A DNA stretch of 20,930 nucleotides from Halovivax sp. GTDB taxonomy: Archaea; Halobacteriota; Halobacteria; Halobacteriales; Natrialbaceae. Within the stretch, counting starts at the first letter, position 1. Every line of letters begins with the position of its first letter. A model generated the notes under the pieces. That model searched no databases. It was not told the DNA's origin and saw nothing but the letters and a program-made list of their open reading frames with translations. A program made the position numbers and the translations under genes. The stretch spans positions 1-20,930 of the forward strand of contig SKPV01000250.1 in NCBI GenBank assembly GCA_007119345.1, written 5' to 3'. Positions 1 through 7,960 of this stretch are shown in pieces.

Positions 1-6
1 CGGGGG

Positions 7-52
7 ACGCGGCGGACGGTGCGGGCGACCGGGGAACGCGGCGGACGGTGCG
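7..52. repeat. Short direct repeat in GC-rich leader, two copies 29 bp apart
   Basis: The 17-base string ACGCGGCGGACGGTGCG occurs at 7-23 and again at 36-52. The surrounding 1-163 is extremely G+C rich. Two plus-strand frames are open from the window edge, to TAA at 139-141 and to a TAA near 158, so the tail of an upstream gene could lie here. The 29-bp period shifts frame and neither frame gives a recognisable protein. Confidence 0.5.
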
Positions 53-334
53 AGCGCCGGTTCGGACGCGGGGGCGCCGACGCGGGACGCCGGACGCCCG
101 GCGAACCGCATCGGGCGACGGCGAATTCGAGCGCTCGGTAAGACCCGCTTTCCGGTCGTAACGGTGCGGATAGTTTTCGGCGGTCGGTCGGTAGGGGCGG
201 CCAGTGACGTCAGCCGTCCCCGCGGGGAGCCCCGACGCCGAGCCGTCTTCGACGGACGGCCGACACCCGCCTCGACGCCGTCGACGCGCTCCGCCGGAGC
301 CGATCGTCCCCGGGCCCCTGCCGGTGGTGCCTCC

Positions 335-3300
335 GTGAGCGGGGACGCACCCGCCCAGGCCGGGCGGTTCGGGCGGATCCTCCTCGTCGGTGACTCCGAG
401 CGGATCGGGCGCGCGCGCAGCGCGATCGAGCGCGGCGTCGGATCGGACGCCGTCGCGACGGCGTCGAGCGTCGACGACGCGACCGGACGACTCGCCGGTG
501 CCGACTGCGTCGTCGTCGACGCCGACGACGCGGACGGAACCGAGGTGCTCGAACGACTCGCGACCCGGAGCCGGGCGCCCGTGCTCGCGCTCACCGAGGG
601 GGACGGGGCCGAACAGATTCGCGCCGGTGCCCGGGAGGTCGTCGACCCCGACGCCCCGGCGGACGTCTTCCTCGCGAGGATCGGAAACCTCGCGAGGCGG
701 CCCGCAGCACCGGACGACGAGGGGGAGCCGTCGCTCGAGTGGTTTCGTGCGCTCGTCGGTGCGACGAGCGCCGCGGTCCTGGTCGTGGATGCCGACAGAC
801 GGGTCTCGTGGGCGAGCCCGGCCGTAGAGCGATCGATCGAGCGCACGCCAGCCGAGCTCGAGGGCGAGGAACTCGGCCGGCTGTTTCACCCCGCGGACGG
901 CGAGTCGATCCTGGACGCCGTCGACGAGGTCGCCAGGGCGGGCGTCGGCGCCGAGCGACGGACCGCCTGCCGCGTCCGCGTCGGGGGTGCCCGGTGGGCG
1001 AGCGTCGAGCTCGTCGTCGTCAACCGGTTGTCCGATCCGGCGATCGCCGGATTCGTCTGCACGATCGAGCGCGCCGATCCCGAGCCGACCCCGACCGTCC
1101 TCGACGCCATCGACGATCCCGTCTTCGCCGTCGACGACGACTGGACGATCGCGACGAGCAACGAGGCGGCCGAATCCCTCCTCGGGGCGCCGCCCGACGG
1201 ACCGGGCGGGGTCGTCCTCTGGGAGCTGCTCCCCGAATCGACCGTCACGGAGTGGTACGAGCGCCTCGAGGAGGCCAGAGCGCGCGAGGAACCGGTCGAG
1301 TTCGACGTCGACCACCCCGAGGGTCCGGGACGGCTCGAAGTCCGGGCCTACCCCGCCGGATCGACCCTCGCGATCGTCGCGACGCGCCGTCCCGACTCGG
1401 CCGGCGCCCGGTACCGAGAGCGCCTCGAGGATCTGGCGTCGCTGCTCGACGCCGTGGACGCGCCGGCCTTCGTCGTGGACGACGGACGGGTCGCCGCCGC
1501 GAACGCGGCGACCTTCGAGTACGTCGGCGCGAGCGCCGTGGTCGGACGGAAACTCGGGACGCTCGTCGACGAGGAACTCGCCGACGGGATCGCCGAGCGC
1601 GCGGAGTCGCCCGTCCGACGGCTCGATCCACTCGTCTGGACCGCCGACGTCGACGGCGACCGGCGCGTGGTCGAACTCTCGGTCGTTCCGCTCGGCGAGG
1701 GCCGTGCCGCCTGCGTGGGCGACGATGCGACGGCTCGCGATCGCCTTCGGCGAGCGACGACCGAGCTGGCGACTCTCTCTACGGCGAGTCTGGACGCCGG
1801 CTCGATCGGCGAGGTCCGCCGACTGCTGCTTTCGGGACTCCGCGACGCGCTGGACGTACCGCACGCTGTCTGGTACCGTCGCGACGACGACCGACTCTCG
1901 CCCGTCGCGCACGCCAGCGCCCGATCGGACCTGGAGCCGCCCTCGATAGCGTGGAAGCCGCTCGACGCCGAGTCGCTCGACGTCGGCCGCGCGATCGTCG
2001 CGGACCGAACCGAGCGGATACCGCTCGGCGACGACGCGGCGATCGCCGGCCCGCTGGTGGTTCCGGTCGACGAGGACGCCCTCGCGATCGCCGGCGGCGA
2101 GTCGGCGACGTTCGAGGATTCGGCGACCGACGTCGGCGATCTCGTCGCCGGGATCGCCCGCCTCTCGCTCGCCAGGGTCGGCGCGGCTCGCGATCGGCGC
2201 GAGCTCGAGCGCGAGCTGTCTCGTCGACGGGAGCGGTTCGACTCGGCGAGGGCGCTGCTCGATCGGCGCCGCGACGTCGACCGTCGGCTCCTCGAGGCCG
2301 ACTCGCGCGCGGAGCTGGAGGCGGGCGTCTGCGAGGCGCTCTGCGAGCTCGAGGACGTCGCGCTGGCGACGATCGTCGAGCGAGCGGGTGCCGACGACCT
2401 GGCGATCCGGGCCAGCGCCGGCGACGCGGCGTCGTACCTGACGGCGCTGCTCTCGGCGGGAGAACCCGACCCGGCGGAACCGACCGTGCGGGCGCTCGCC
2501 CGGCGATCGTCCCAGTTCGTCGACGCCGCGGAACCGACGGTCGGCGACGACGGGTGGACGGCGCTGGCCGCCCGGCACGGGATTCGTGCGGCGGTCGCCG
2601 TTCCGATCGAGGCCGACGGCCTTCCGTACGGCGTTCTCGCCGTCTACGCCTCCCGGCCGGACGCCTTCGACGAAGCGACGACCGAGTTCTGCGTCGACGC
2701 GGCACGGGCGACCGCCGTGGCGGTCGACGCCGCCGAGGCCAGGCGCGCGTTGCTGACCGACGACGTGGTCGTGCTGGAACTCGGACTCGACTCGGACGAA
2801 GCCCCCGAGGTGCTCTCGACGCTGGTCGCCCGAACCGGCGCCGACGTCGAACTCGAAACGGTGGCTCCGGGGCCCGAGCGGTCCACGCTCTACCTCGCCG
2901 TTCGGGGGACGGACGCCGAGCGCGCGGTCGACGCGCTCGCAGACGTCGATCGCGTGGTCGCGGTCGAGCGGCTGTCCGACGCGGAGGACCCCGTCCGCCT
3001 CGAGGTAGTCGTCGAAGGGCGAACGCTCGCCGAGGTGCTCGTCGCACACGCCGGCGTGCTCAGGACCGTCGACGTCGGGGGAGAGGAGACGCGAGTGGTC
3101 GTCGAGTTGCCGAGCGGTCGCGACGTGCGAGCGTTCGTCACCGCCCTCCGGGAGACCGCCCCCAGCGCGGAACTGCTGGCCCGGCGGAGCGAGCGTCGGT
3201 CCGGGCCCGCAGGGCGAATGGGGGGAGCCGACGTTCGGACCGCGCTCACCGATAGACAGCTCGAGGTCCTCCGCACCGCGTACGCGGCCGGCTACTTCGA

Positions 3301-3424
3301 GTGGCCGCGCGAGCGCACCGGCGAGGAGGTCGCGGAGCGTCTCGGCATCTCTCAGCCGACGTTCACGCGTCACTTCCGCGCCGCCGAACGGGCCGTCTTC
3401 GCCGCACTGTTCGGCGAGCGGTGA
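335..3424 (+). CDS. Bat-like multi-sensor transcriptional regulator: degenerate receiver, PAS repeats, GAF, C-terminal HTH_10
   Basis: Large haloarchaeal sensor-regulator of the bacterio-opsin-activator (Bat) type. It is a soluble protein expected to sense a cytoplasmic signal and bind DNA directly. Numbered from the upstream GTG at 164, it holds a receiver-like domain at about 71-178 and PAS-like units at about 190-300, 310-410 and 420-525. GAF-like regions follow at about 540-670 and 710-860, then a Bat-type regulatory region at about 865-1010. The HTH_10 domain is at about 1028-1080 (LTDRQLEVLRTAYAAGYFEW, then a recognition helix after ISQPTFTRHF). The receiver keeps D77, D119 and T144, but the usual C-terminal Lys is replaced by an Asp-Pro-Asp stretch. 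I prefer GTG 335, just before the receiver, because the extra 57 residues from GTG 164 are basic, Pro/Ser-rich and unlike the rest. No clear ribosome site supports either start. The ligand is unknown. Confidence 0.88.
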   Translation: MSGDAPAQAGRFGRILLVGDSERIGRARSAIERGVGSDAVATASSVDDATGRLAGADCVVVDADDADGTEVLERLATRSRAPVLALTEGDGAEQIRAGAREVVDPDAPADVFLARIGNLARRPAAPDDEGEPSLEWFRALVGATSAAVLVVDADRRVSWASPAVERSIERTPAELEGEELGRLFHPADGESILDAVDEVARAGVGAERRTACRVRVGGARWASVELVVVNRLSDPAIAGFVCTIERADPEPTPTVLDAIDDPVFAVDDDWTIATSNEAAESLLGAPPDGPGGVVLWELLPESTVTEWYERLEEARAREEPVEFDVDHPEGPGRLEVRAYPAGSTLAIVATRRPDSAGARYRERLEDLASLLDAVDAPAFVVDDGRVAAANAATFEYVGASAVVGRKLGTLVDEELADGIAERAESPVRRLDPLVWTADVDGDRRVVELSVVPLGEGRAACVGDDATARDRLRRATTELATLSTASLDAGSIGEVRRLLLSGLRDALDVPHAVWYRRDDDRLSPVAHASARSDLEPPSIAWKPLDAESLDVGRAIVADRTERIPLGDDAAIAGPLVVPVDEDALAIAGGESATFEDSATDVGDLVAGIARLSLARVGAARDRRELERELSRRRERFDSARALLDRRRDVDRRLLEADSRAELEAGVCEALCELEDVALATIVERAGADDLAIRASAGDAASYLTALLSAGEPDPAEPTVRALARRSSQFVDAAEPTVGDDGWTALAARHGIRAAVAVPIEADGLPYGVLAVYASRPDAFDEATTEFCVDAARATAVAVDAAEARRALLTDDVVVLELGLDSDEAPEVLSTLVARTGADVELETVAPGPERSTLYLAVRGTDAERAVDALADVDRVVAVERLSDAEDPVRLEVVVEGRTLAEVLVAHAGVLRTVDVGGEETRVVVELPSGRDVRAFVTALRETAPSAELLARRSERRSGPAGRMGGADVRTALTDRQLEVLRTAYAAGYFEWPRERTGEEVAERLGISQPTFTRHFRAAERAVFAALFGER

Positions 3425-3579
3425 GCTCGTGGAACCGGTCTCGTTCGCCCGCTGTTCGACCACGGCGCGTCCCGCGACGCACCGTCGTTTCGATCGAACT
3501 GATCGGCGATCGGCGGCCAGCCCCGCCGAGACGCGGTCGAGACTTCGAAATCGGGCGTTGCTCCACCGGTCGGAGGGTC

Positions 3580-3630
3580 CGTAACCCGGGATTACGTCCG
3601 TTCGACGGCGGAAAGTGGCCGTTTCTTTCC
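3580..3630. promoter_or_regulatory. Two inverted repeats after the Bat-like gene
   Basis: At 3580-3596 there is an imperfect palindrome, CGTAACCCGGGATTACG, with one mismatched pair around a central G. At 3610-3615 and 3625-3630, GGAAAG faces CTTTCC across nine bases. No long T-run follows, so a classical terminator is not shown. They may be operator sites for the next regulator or part of the end of the upstream transcript. Confidence 0.3.
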
Positions 3631-3697
3631 ACCCGCGAACCGGTAGCCGTCCGTGAACGTCGAATATGTATAGCCCCCCGCCGGAACGCGTCGATTC

Positions 3698-3705
3698 CAT
3701 ATAGC
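3698..3705 (+). promoter_or_regulatory. Probable TATA element for the second HTH_10 regulator
   Basis: CATATAGC stands out from very GC-rich surroundings, and a second A/T-rich element (TATGTATAG) lies about 35 bp upstream. Archaeal spacing predicts transcription starting near 3725. That leaves a leader of about 100 nt before the preferred start at 3827, or about 10 nt before the alternative GTG at 3737. Confidence 0.45.
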
Positions 3706-3826
3706 GTGCGGGTCGATGTGATCCCGGTCACAACCGGTGAGGTATGAACTCGAGCAGGACAACGACGCCTTACCGAACCGATCGCGGCGAACGCGGGCTC
3801 CGTTCGTCCCTCTCGGAGGGATCGCG

Positions 3827-4522
3827 GTGAGCACCGACGCGGAACTGGTGGGCGAGCCGGCCGTGCGAGCGGTGGGCGGTCCGGGCGTCGTCGCCGAGGT
3901 CCACCTCGACCACGAACGGCTCCTCCTCCGTCCGACCCTCCGCCGGCTCGGCGACGCGACGGTCGTTCCCGAGTACCGCGCCCACGTGGACGACGACCGG
4001 GAACTTCAGTTCGTCTCGATCTGTGCGGACTCGTTCTCGGACGTCGAGACGGCGCTCGCGCACGATCCGACGGTCGCGAATCCCGTCCTCGTCGACCAGT
4101 TCGTCGACCGGCGCGTCTACCGGGTCGACGTGACCGACGAGGCGATCCCCGTCGCCGGCATCGTGGCGGACCTGGGCGGACGCGTCCGCGAAGCGACTGG
4201 GACGGCGACGGCCTGGGTGCTCCAGCTCCGGTTGCCTACCCGCGACGCCCTCGTCTCGTTCAACGACGAGTGCCGCCGCCGGGACGTCTCGGTGAGCGTC
4301 ACCCACCTGCGCACCGCCGACGACGACGAGCAGCCCCTGCTCGGACTCACCGACAAACAACAGGAGTTGCTCACGGTGGCATACGAGGAGGGCTACTTCG
4401 ACGTCCCTCGCGGCATCTCCCAGGACGAACTGGCCGACCGCCTCGGCGTCTCCAAATCGGCGGTGTCCCAGCGACTCCGACGCGCGATGACCGAACTCTG
4501 TGCGACCACCCTCCGGGACTGA
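3827..4522 (+). CDS. HTH_10 (Bat-type) transcriptional regulator, 231 aa
   Basis: A compact haloarchaeal DNA-binding regulator without PAS or GAF sensors. About 165 residues of N-terminal regulatory domain are followed by the HTH_10 domain in the last 60 residues (LGLTDKQQELLTVAYEEGYF, a DVPRGISQDELADRLGVSK helix pair, then SAVSQRLRRA). It shares the TDxQxExLxxAYxxGYF signature with the preceding larger regulator. The GTG at 3827 is chosen because GGAGGG sits six bases upstream at 3815-3820. An in-frame GTG at 3737 would add 30 residues of non-acidic sequence but lies closer to the TATA element. The two regulators lie 400 bp apart on the same strand, and the TATA element suggests separate transcription. 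The target genes cannot be read from the sequence. Confidence 0.9.
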   Translation: MSTDAELVGEPAVRAVGGPGVVAEVHLDHERLLLRPTLRRLGDATVVPEYRAHVDDDRELQFVSICADSFSDVETALAHDPTVANPVLVDQFVDRRVYRVDVTDEAIPVAGIVADLGGRVREATGTATAWVLQLRLPTRDALVSFNDECRRRDVSVSVTHLRTADDDEQPLLGLTDKQQELLTVAYEEGYFDVPRGISQDELADRLGVSKSAVSQRLRRAMTELCATTLRD

Positions 4523-4590
4523 TCCGACGGCGCCGGACGCCGGAACCGGCTGTTCGGCCACGATCCCCTCCGGCCGACACGACCTCCCGC

Positions 4591-4874
4591 CCCGCTGACG
4601 CAGTCCTCCAAAGCCCGCTGACGCGATCATCCCCTGCCCGCTGACGCAGCCCTCCCCCTCCCACTCCCCCTGCCGCTAACGGGCCCTCTCCAGCCCGCTG
4701 ACGCAGCCATCCCCCTCCCACTCCCCCTGCCGCTAACGGGCCCTCTCCAGCCCGCTGACGCAACTCTCTCGGGCTCGCTGACGGGCGGATTGACCCCTCC
4801 TCATCCCGCTGACGCGATCCTCCCCAACCCGCTGACGCGATCCTCCCCAACCCGCTGACGCGTTTCTCCGCTCC
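4591..4874. repeat. Tandem array of about 11 CCCGCTGACGC-type units, basic period 23 bp
   Basis: CCCGCTGACG or a close variant begins at 4591, 4614, 4637, 4694, 4751, 4774, 4805, 4828 and 4851. Variant GCCGCTAACGG units start at 4672 and 4729. The basic period is 23 bp. A 57-bp higher-order unit (35 + 22 bp) is repeated almost perfectly at 4637-4693 and 4694-4750. The plus strand is C/T-rich, so the minus strand carries dense purine and G runs. Each unit contains TGA or TAA, and 23 is not a multiple of three, so translation on the plus strand is repeatedly stopped. The array lies between two convergent genes and is not in promoter position for either. Confidence 0.9.
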
Positions 4875-4983
4875 CCACCGACCGATCCTCCTCCATCCCG
4901 CCGACCGCGCCGATCCGACCCCGATTCGTTCCGTTCGATCGGCCGTCTCGCCGATCTTGACCGCGGTTCGCAATTTCGACGGG

Positions 4984-5082
4984 CCGGCGAGATCGTTCGA
5001 ACGCGGCCTCCGGATCGTCCCGAAATTGTTCGAACGGGGGACGCGAGTCGACCCGAGGTCGCTCGAACGCGGCGTGCAGATC
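4984..5082. repeat. Three tandem degenerate 33-bp units centred on TTCGAACG
   Basis: GTTCGAACG or GCTCGAACG cores begin at 4995, 5028 and 5061, exactly 33 bp apart. Each is preceded by a GA-rich segment and followed by a G-rich one. The core TTCGAA is a palindrome. The array is near the 3' end of the antiporter gene and separate from the 23-bp array. Because 33 is a multiple of three, both strands show an 11-residue periodic peptide, but its basic composition argues against a real protein. Confidence 0.65.
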
Positions 5083-5177
5083 GGCCCGTTTCGTGGCGAC
5101 CCCGCCGCTATCGTGGGAGCCGTCTGCCCGAAAGCGCGTCCGAACGGGGGTCGATCCCGCGCCCCGAACGGCGTCGG

Positions 5178-7244
5178 TCACTCGATCCGCAGGTACTGTC
5201 GGTCGTACTCCGGCTCGCCCTGGCGCGGGTGGATCGCGATGAACGACGCCGGCGGCAGCTCGGCGAACGCCGAGGGGAGCCCGGCCAGCTCGTCGTGCCA
5301 GCCGACGTCGCCCGCGCGGGGCGACACCGCGACGATCAGGTCGTCCTCGTCGGAACGGGCTTCGAGGGTCGGCATAACGCGTTCCCAGCCGGAGATCTCC
5401 TCGAATTCCGCGGTCGCCTCCTCTTCGACGAGGTCGAACAACTGCTCGTACTGGCGGGCGCTTGCGCCAACCACGTGCACCGTCATCGGGACCCCGAGAC
5501 TCGCCGCGAGGCGCTTGATCATGTGCACTGCCTCGTAGAACCCCTCGTGGTGGTCGACGCCGATCGGGAGGACGACGTGGATCCGCTTCGTCGTGTTGAC
5601 GGGGTGGCCGAGCCGGGAGATGAGCACCGGCAGCGTCGTTCGCTGGAGCACCTGATCGATGACGCTCCCGAAGATCCGGTGGCTGAACGTCCTGGTGGCG
5701 TCCCAGCCCATGAGGATCTGGTTGGCCTGGACCTCGACGGCCCCCTGGACGATCCCGGAGGCGACGTTGTGGTTGACCCTGGTCTCGGTTTCGACCGGCA
5801 CTTCGGCAGCGGCCCCGAAGGCGGCGACCTCGTTCAGGTCCTGCTGGACGGTCGCGATCTGGTCGTCGGCCGATTCGCCTCGATCCGGCTGGACGACGGT
5901 GAGGACGTGGACCGGTTCCGTTCCCCGATCGCCTTTGAGGACGAACGCGAGTTCGAGCAGCCGTTCCTGGAGCTCGGCGTGATGGGACAGCGGAAGCAGG
6001 ATGTTGGGATCGGTGACGCTATCGTTGTCCGCCTGGACGTCGCGCTCCAGGGCGAGGCGCGTGGCCGCGCGCTCGGTCAGCCACGGACTGAGCAGCGCCG
6101 TCACCAGCAGCATCAACACCACGGCGTTGAGCACCTGGGTGCCGACGGGGTCGAAGACGCCCGCGTCGACGCCGACGAGCGTGATGGCCAGCGCCGCGGC
6201 CGCTTGTCCCGTCGAGAGGCCGAAGATGACGTCCCGCTCGTGCTGGCCGTATCCCTGGACGACGGAGACGAGCCAGGCCGCGGCGAACTTGGTGAGGACC
6301 ATGACGCCGATCATCACCCCTGCGATCAGCAGCGTCGTGACGCCGGCGACGATCACCGCCGGGTCGACGAGCATCCCGACGTGGATGAGAAAGAACGGAA
6401 TGAAGAACGCGTTCCCCACGAACTCGATCCGGTTCATCAGCGTTCCGCCCTGCGGAATCAGCCGGTTGATCGCCAGCCCGGCGACGAACGCGCCGAGAAT
6501 GGCGGCCAGATCGAGGACCTCCGCGAGGCTCGCCGCGAGGAAGATGGCGACCATCACGAAGAGGAACTCGAAGTAGCTCTCCTCGCTCATATTCTGGAAG
6601 AATCGCCGCGTGACCGGCGGCACCAGCAGCCAGATCGCCGCGAACAGGACGCCGAGGGAAACGAGCACTTCGAGGAGGATCCAGACGGAAAAGCCCTCGA
6701 CGGCCGAACCCACGACGATCGCCAGCACGACCAGCGCGAGGGTGTCGGTGAAGAGGATGCCGCCGAAGACCGCCGTGACGGCTCGATTTTGGGTGACGTT
6801 GAGCCGGTTGACGACCGGATAGGCGAGGAGGGTGTGCGAGGAGAACACCGCGGCTAGTAACAGCGCCGGGAGGACGTCGAAGTCGAGGGCGACGATCATC
6901 GCCGCGGTGCCCAGGACGAACGGGAGGAGGTAGCTCGTCAGCCCGAAGAGGGCGGCGTCTTCGGGCGTCTCGATGAACCGCTGGAGGTCCAGTTCGAGCC
7001 CCACCGTGAACAGCAGGTAGATCAATCCGACGGTCCCGAGCAGTTCGATCGCGTCCGTGTGTTCGACGATCCCGAGCGCGTTCGGTCCGATCGCGACGCC
7101 GAAGAGCACGACGCCGACGATCCCGGGTTGCCCGACCCGCTTGATCGCCAGCGGTCCGACGAGGAACGCGACCATCGCGATCGCGAAGACCAGCACCGGC
7201 TCTTCGAGCGGAAATTCCAAACCGGCGATAGCTGGGGTGACCAT
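5178..7244 (-). CDS. CPA2-family cation/proton antiporter with C-terminal universal-stress-protein domains, 688 aa
   Basis: Integral membrane Na+/H+ or K+/H+ exchanger of the Kef/CPA2 type, for pH and salt homeostasis. Residues 1 to about 395 are a chain of hydrophobic segments carrying CPA2-like signatures: AIGPNALG near 51, FTVGLELDL near 79, an SSHTLLAYP segment at 135-143, and ILFTDTLALVVLA with the candidate ion-binding Asp at D167. GAFVAGLAINRL follows further on. Residues about 405-680 form a soluble cytoplasmic tail that looks like two universal-stress-protein folds, a common regulatory addition. The ATG at 7244 opens directly before the first hydrophobic stretch. No ribosome site is evident. 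The gene converges on the HTH_10 regulator across a repeat-filled gap and has a TATA element with a palindrome upstream. Ion specificity cannot be told from sequence. Confidence 0.93.
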   Translation of the reverse strand: MVTPAIAGLEFPLEEPVLVFAIAMVAFLVGPLAIKRVGQPGIVGVVLFGVAIGPNALGIVEHTDAIELLGTVGLIYLLFTVGLELDLQRFIETPEDAALFGLTSYLLPFVLGTAAMIVALDFDVLPALLLAAVFSSHTLLAYPVVNRLNVTQNRAVTAVFGGILFTDTLALVVLAIVVGSAVEGFSVWILLEVLVSLGVLFAAIWLLVPPVTRRFFQNMSEESYFEFLFVMVAIFLAASLAEVLDLAAILGAFVAGLAINRLIPQGGTLMNRIEFVGNAFFIPFFLIHVGMLVDPAVIVAGVTTLLIAGVMIGVMVLTKFAAAWLVSVVQGYGQHERDVIFGLSTGQAAAALAITLVGVDAGVFDPVGTQVLNAVVLMLLVTALLSPWLTERAATRLALERDVQADNDSVTDPNILLPLSHHAELQERLLELAFVLKGDRGTEPVHVLTVVQPDRGESADDQIATVQQDLNEVAAFGAAAEVPVETETRVNHNVASGIVQGAVEVQANQILMGWDATRTFSHRIFGSVIDQVLQRTTLPVLISRLGHPVNTTKRIHVVLPIGVDHHEGFYEAVHMIKRLAASLGVPMTVHVVGASARQYEQLFDLVEEEATAEFEEISGWERVMPTLEARSDEDDLIVAVSPRAGDVGWHDELAGLPSAFAELPPASFIAIHPRQGEPEYDRQYLRIE

Positions 7245-7310
7245 GGAGGGCTGTCGTGTGCGCTCGTACGAGGCCGCCTGCGCGGGTCGGACGACGCCGT
7301 CGTTGCGCGT

Positions 7311-7346
7311 CTCGGTCGGACCGAGTTAGTGGACGCACATAAAATT
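7311..7346 (-). promoter_or_regulatory. Antiporter promoter: TATA element plus operator-like palindrome
   Basis: Read on the minus strand, AATTTTAT (7346-7339) is a good haloarchaeal TATA candidate. About 25 bp downstream lies the perfect inverted repeat CTCGGTC-N-GACCGAG (7311-7325), with 7-bp arms around one base. It overlaps the predicted transcription start near 7315. A protein bound there would block initiation, so this is a plausible operator. The leader to the ATG at 7244 would be about 70 nt. Confidence 0.45.
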
Positions 7347-7679
7347 CGCGGAACCATCGACGTCGCGGGTCGGTCGAACGCGCCCCGTCGACGCCCGTAC
7401 CGTCCCCCTCGACCTGACGACGTCGCCCGCTTCTCCCGTTCTGGCCGGAGCGGACGGCAGTTGCGACGTTCCACCGTCATCGTCGCCGGCCGGTAGGTCG
7501 CGACAACTGACCAGTAAGCGCCCCGTGACGACCGAGGTGGGACCGGCTACCGCGGCGGCCGTCGCCGCGTTCAGTAGCGCCTGCCGGCGTCCGATCGATC
7601 GATTTCGCCCGTCGTCACGACGGCGGTCGCGTCGGGCGATTGCGGCCCCGTCGTCGTCCGCGGTGCTCGTCGATCGCCG
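7347..7679. other. Non-coding stretch between antiporter promoter and glmS leader
   Basis: No convincing gene is seen. A minus-strand open frame covers 7326-7958. Within it, about 7530-7620 reads as a basic, twin-Arg, Ala-rich stretch (IGRRQALLNAATAAAVAG) that resembles a Tat signal peptide. The frame as a whole is strongly basic and has no family resemblance, so it may be a decayed exported-protein gene or chance. Confidence 0.3.
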
Positions 7680-7722
7680 GGTTACACGGGCCTTAGCCCG
7701 ACGTGTAGCCGGCCTATAGTAA
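7680..7722 (+). promoter_or_regulatory. Nested hairpin followed by TATA-like element upstream of glmS
   Basis: GGTTACAC (7680-7687) can pair with GTGTAGCC (7703-7710). An inner GGGC (7688-7691) pairs with GCCC (7696-7699) around a CTTA loop, leaving a three-base bulge. Directly after comes CTATAGTAA (7714-7722), the best TATA-like element between the antiporter and glmS. If used for glmS it would give a leader of roughly 215 nt. The element also reads as TATA-like on the minus strand, so the direction is not certain. Confidence 0.35.
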
Positions 7723-7889
7723 TGGATTGGGCGGGACTGTCCTCGGCCATGACAACGACTAGTTCGTCGTCTCGAACCGCCCAGATCCGGAGTCCGCGCA
7801 ACCTCCGGTCGTCGTCGTTCAGCCGTCGGTACCCCGCGCGCACGAGCGTTCGTGAGCGGGCGGCACCGTTGCGCGGCCGGTCGCCACCA

Positions 7890-7945
7890 GCGGACGGAGT
7901 GAGCGCTCAGCCGACGGTCCGAGCGGACGGCGCGAGCGCTCAGCC
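7890..7945. repeat. Two 23-bp direct repeats with GAGCGCTC palindromes just upstream of glmS
   Basis: Copies at 7890-7912 and 7923-7945 match GCGGACGG(A/C)G(T/C)GAGCGCTCAGCC, differing at two positions and starting 33 bp apart. Each contains the perfect palindrome GAGCGCTC (7901-7908 and 7934-7941). Between them is an inverted repeat GTCCG-AG-CGGAC (7917-7928). Lying 15-70 bp before the glmS ATG, they could be regulator sites or leader RNA structure. Confidence 0.5.
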
Positions 7946-7960
7946 CGGGGTGAGTCAACG

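Noticed and set aside
739..3255. Long open frames (up to 838 codons) overlapping the Bat-like gene in other frames
   Set aside because: Extreme Arg/Gly/Pro composition, no domains, and fully overlapped by the clearly coding frame; an effect of high GC content.
4591..4874. CRISPR array or replication-origin iterons
   Set aside because: Units are contiguous with no unique spacers and no cas genes; no orc1/cdc6 gene or haloarchaeal origin-box motif is adjacent.
4371..4973. Minus-strand 200-codon frame across the 23-bp repeats
   Set aside because: It exists because the repeat has no stop on that strand; it also overlaps the end of the HTH_10 gene.
4801..5181. Minus-strand 126-codon frame whose GTG overlaps the antiporter stop codon
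   Set aside because: The overlap looks like translational coupling, but the frame is basic, runs through both repeat arrays and shows no recognisable domain.
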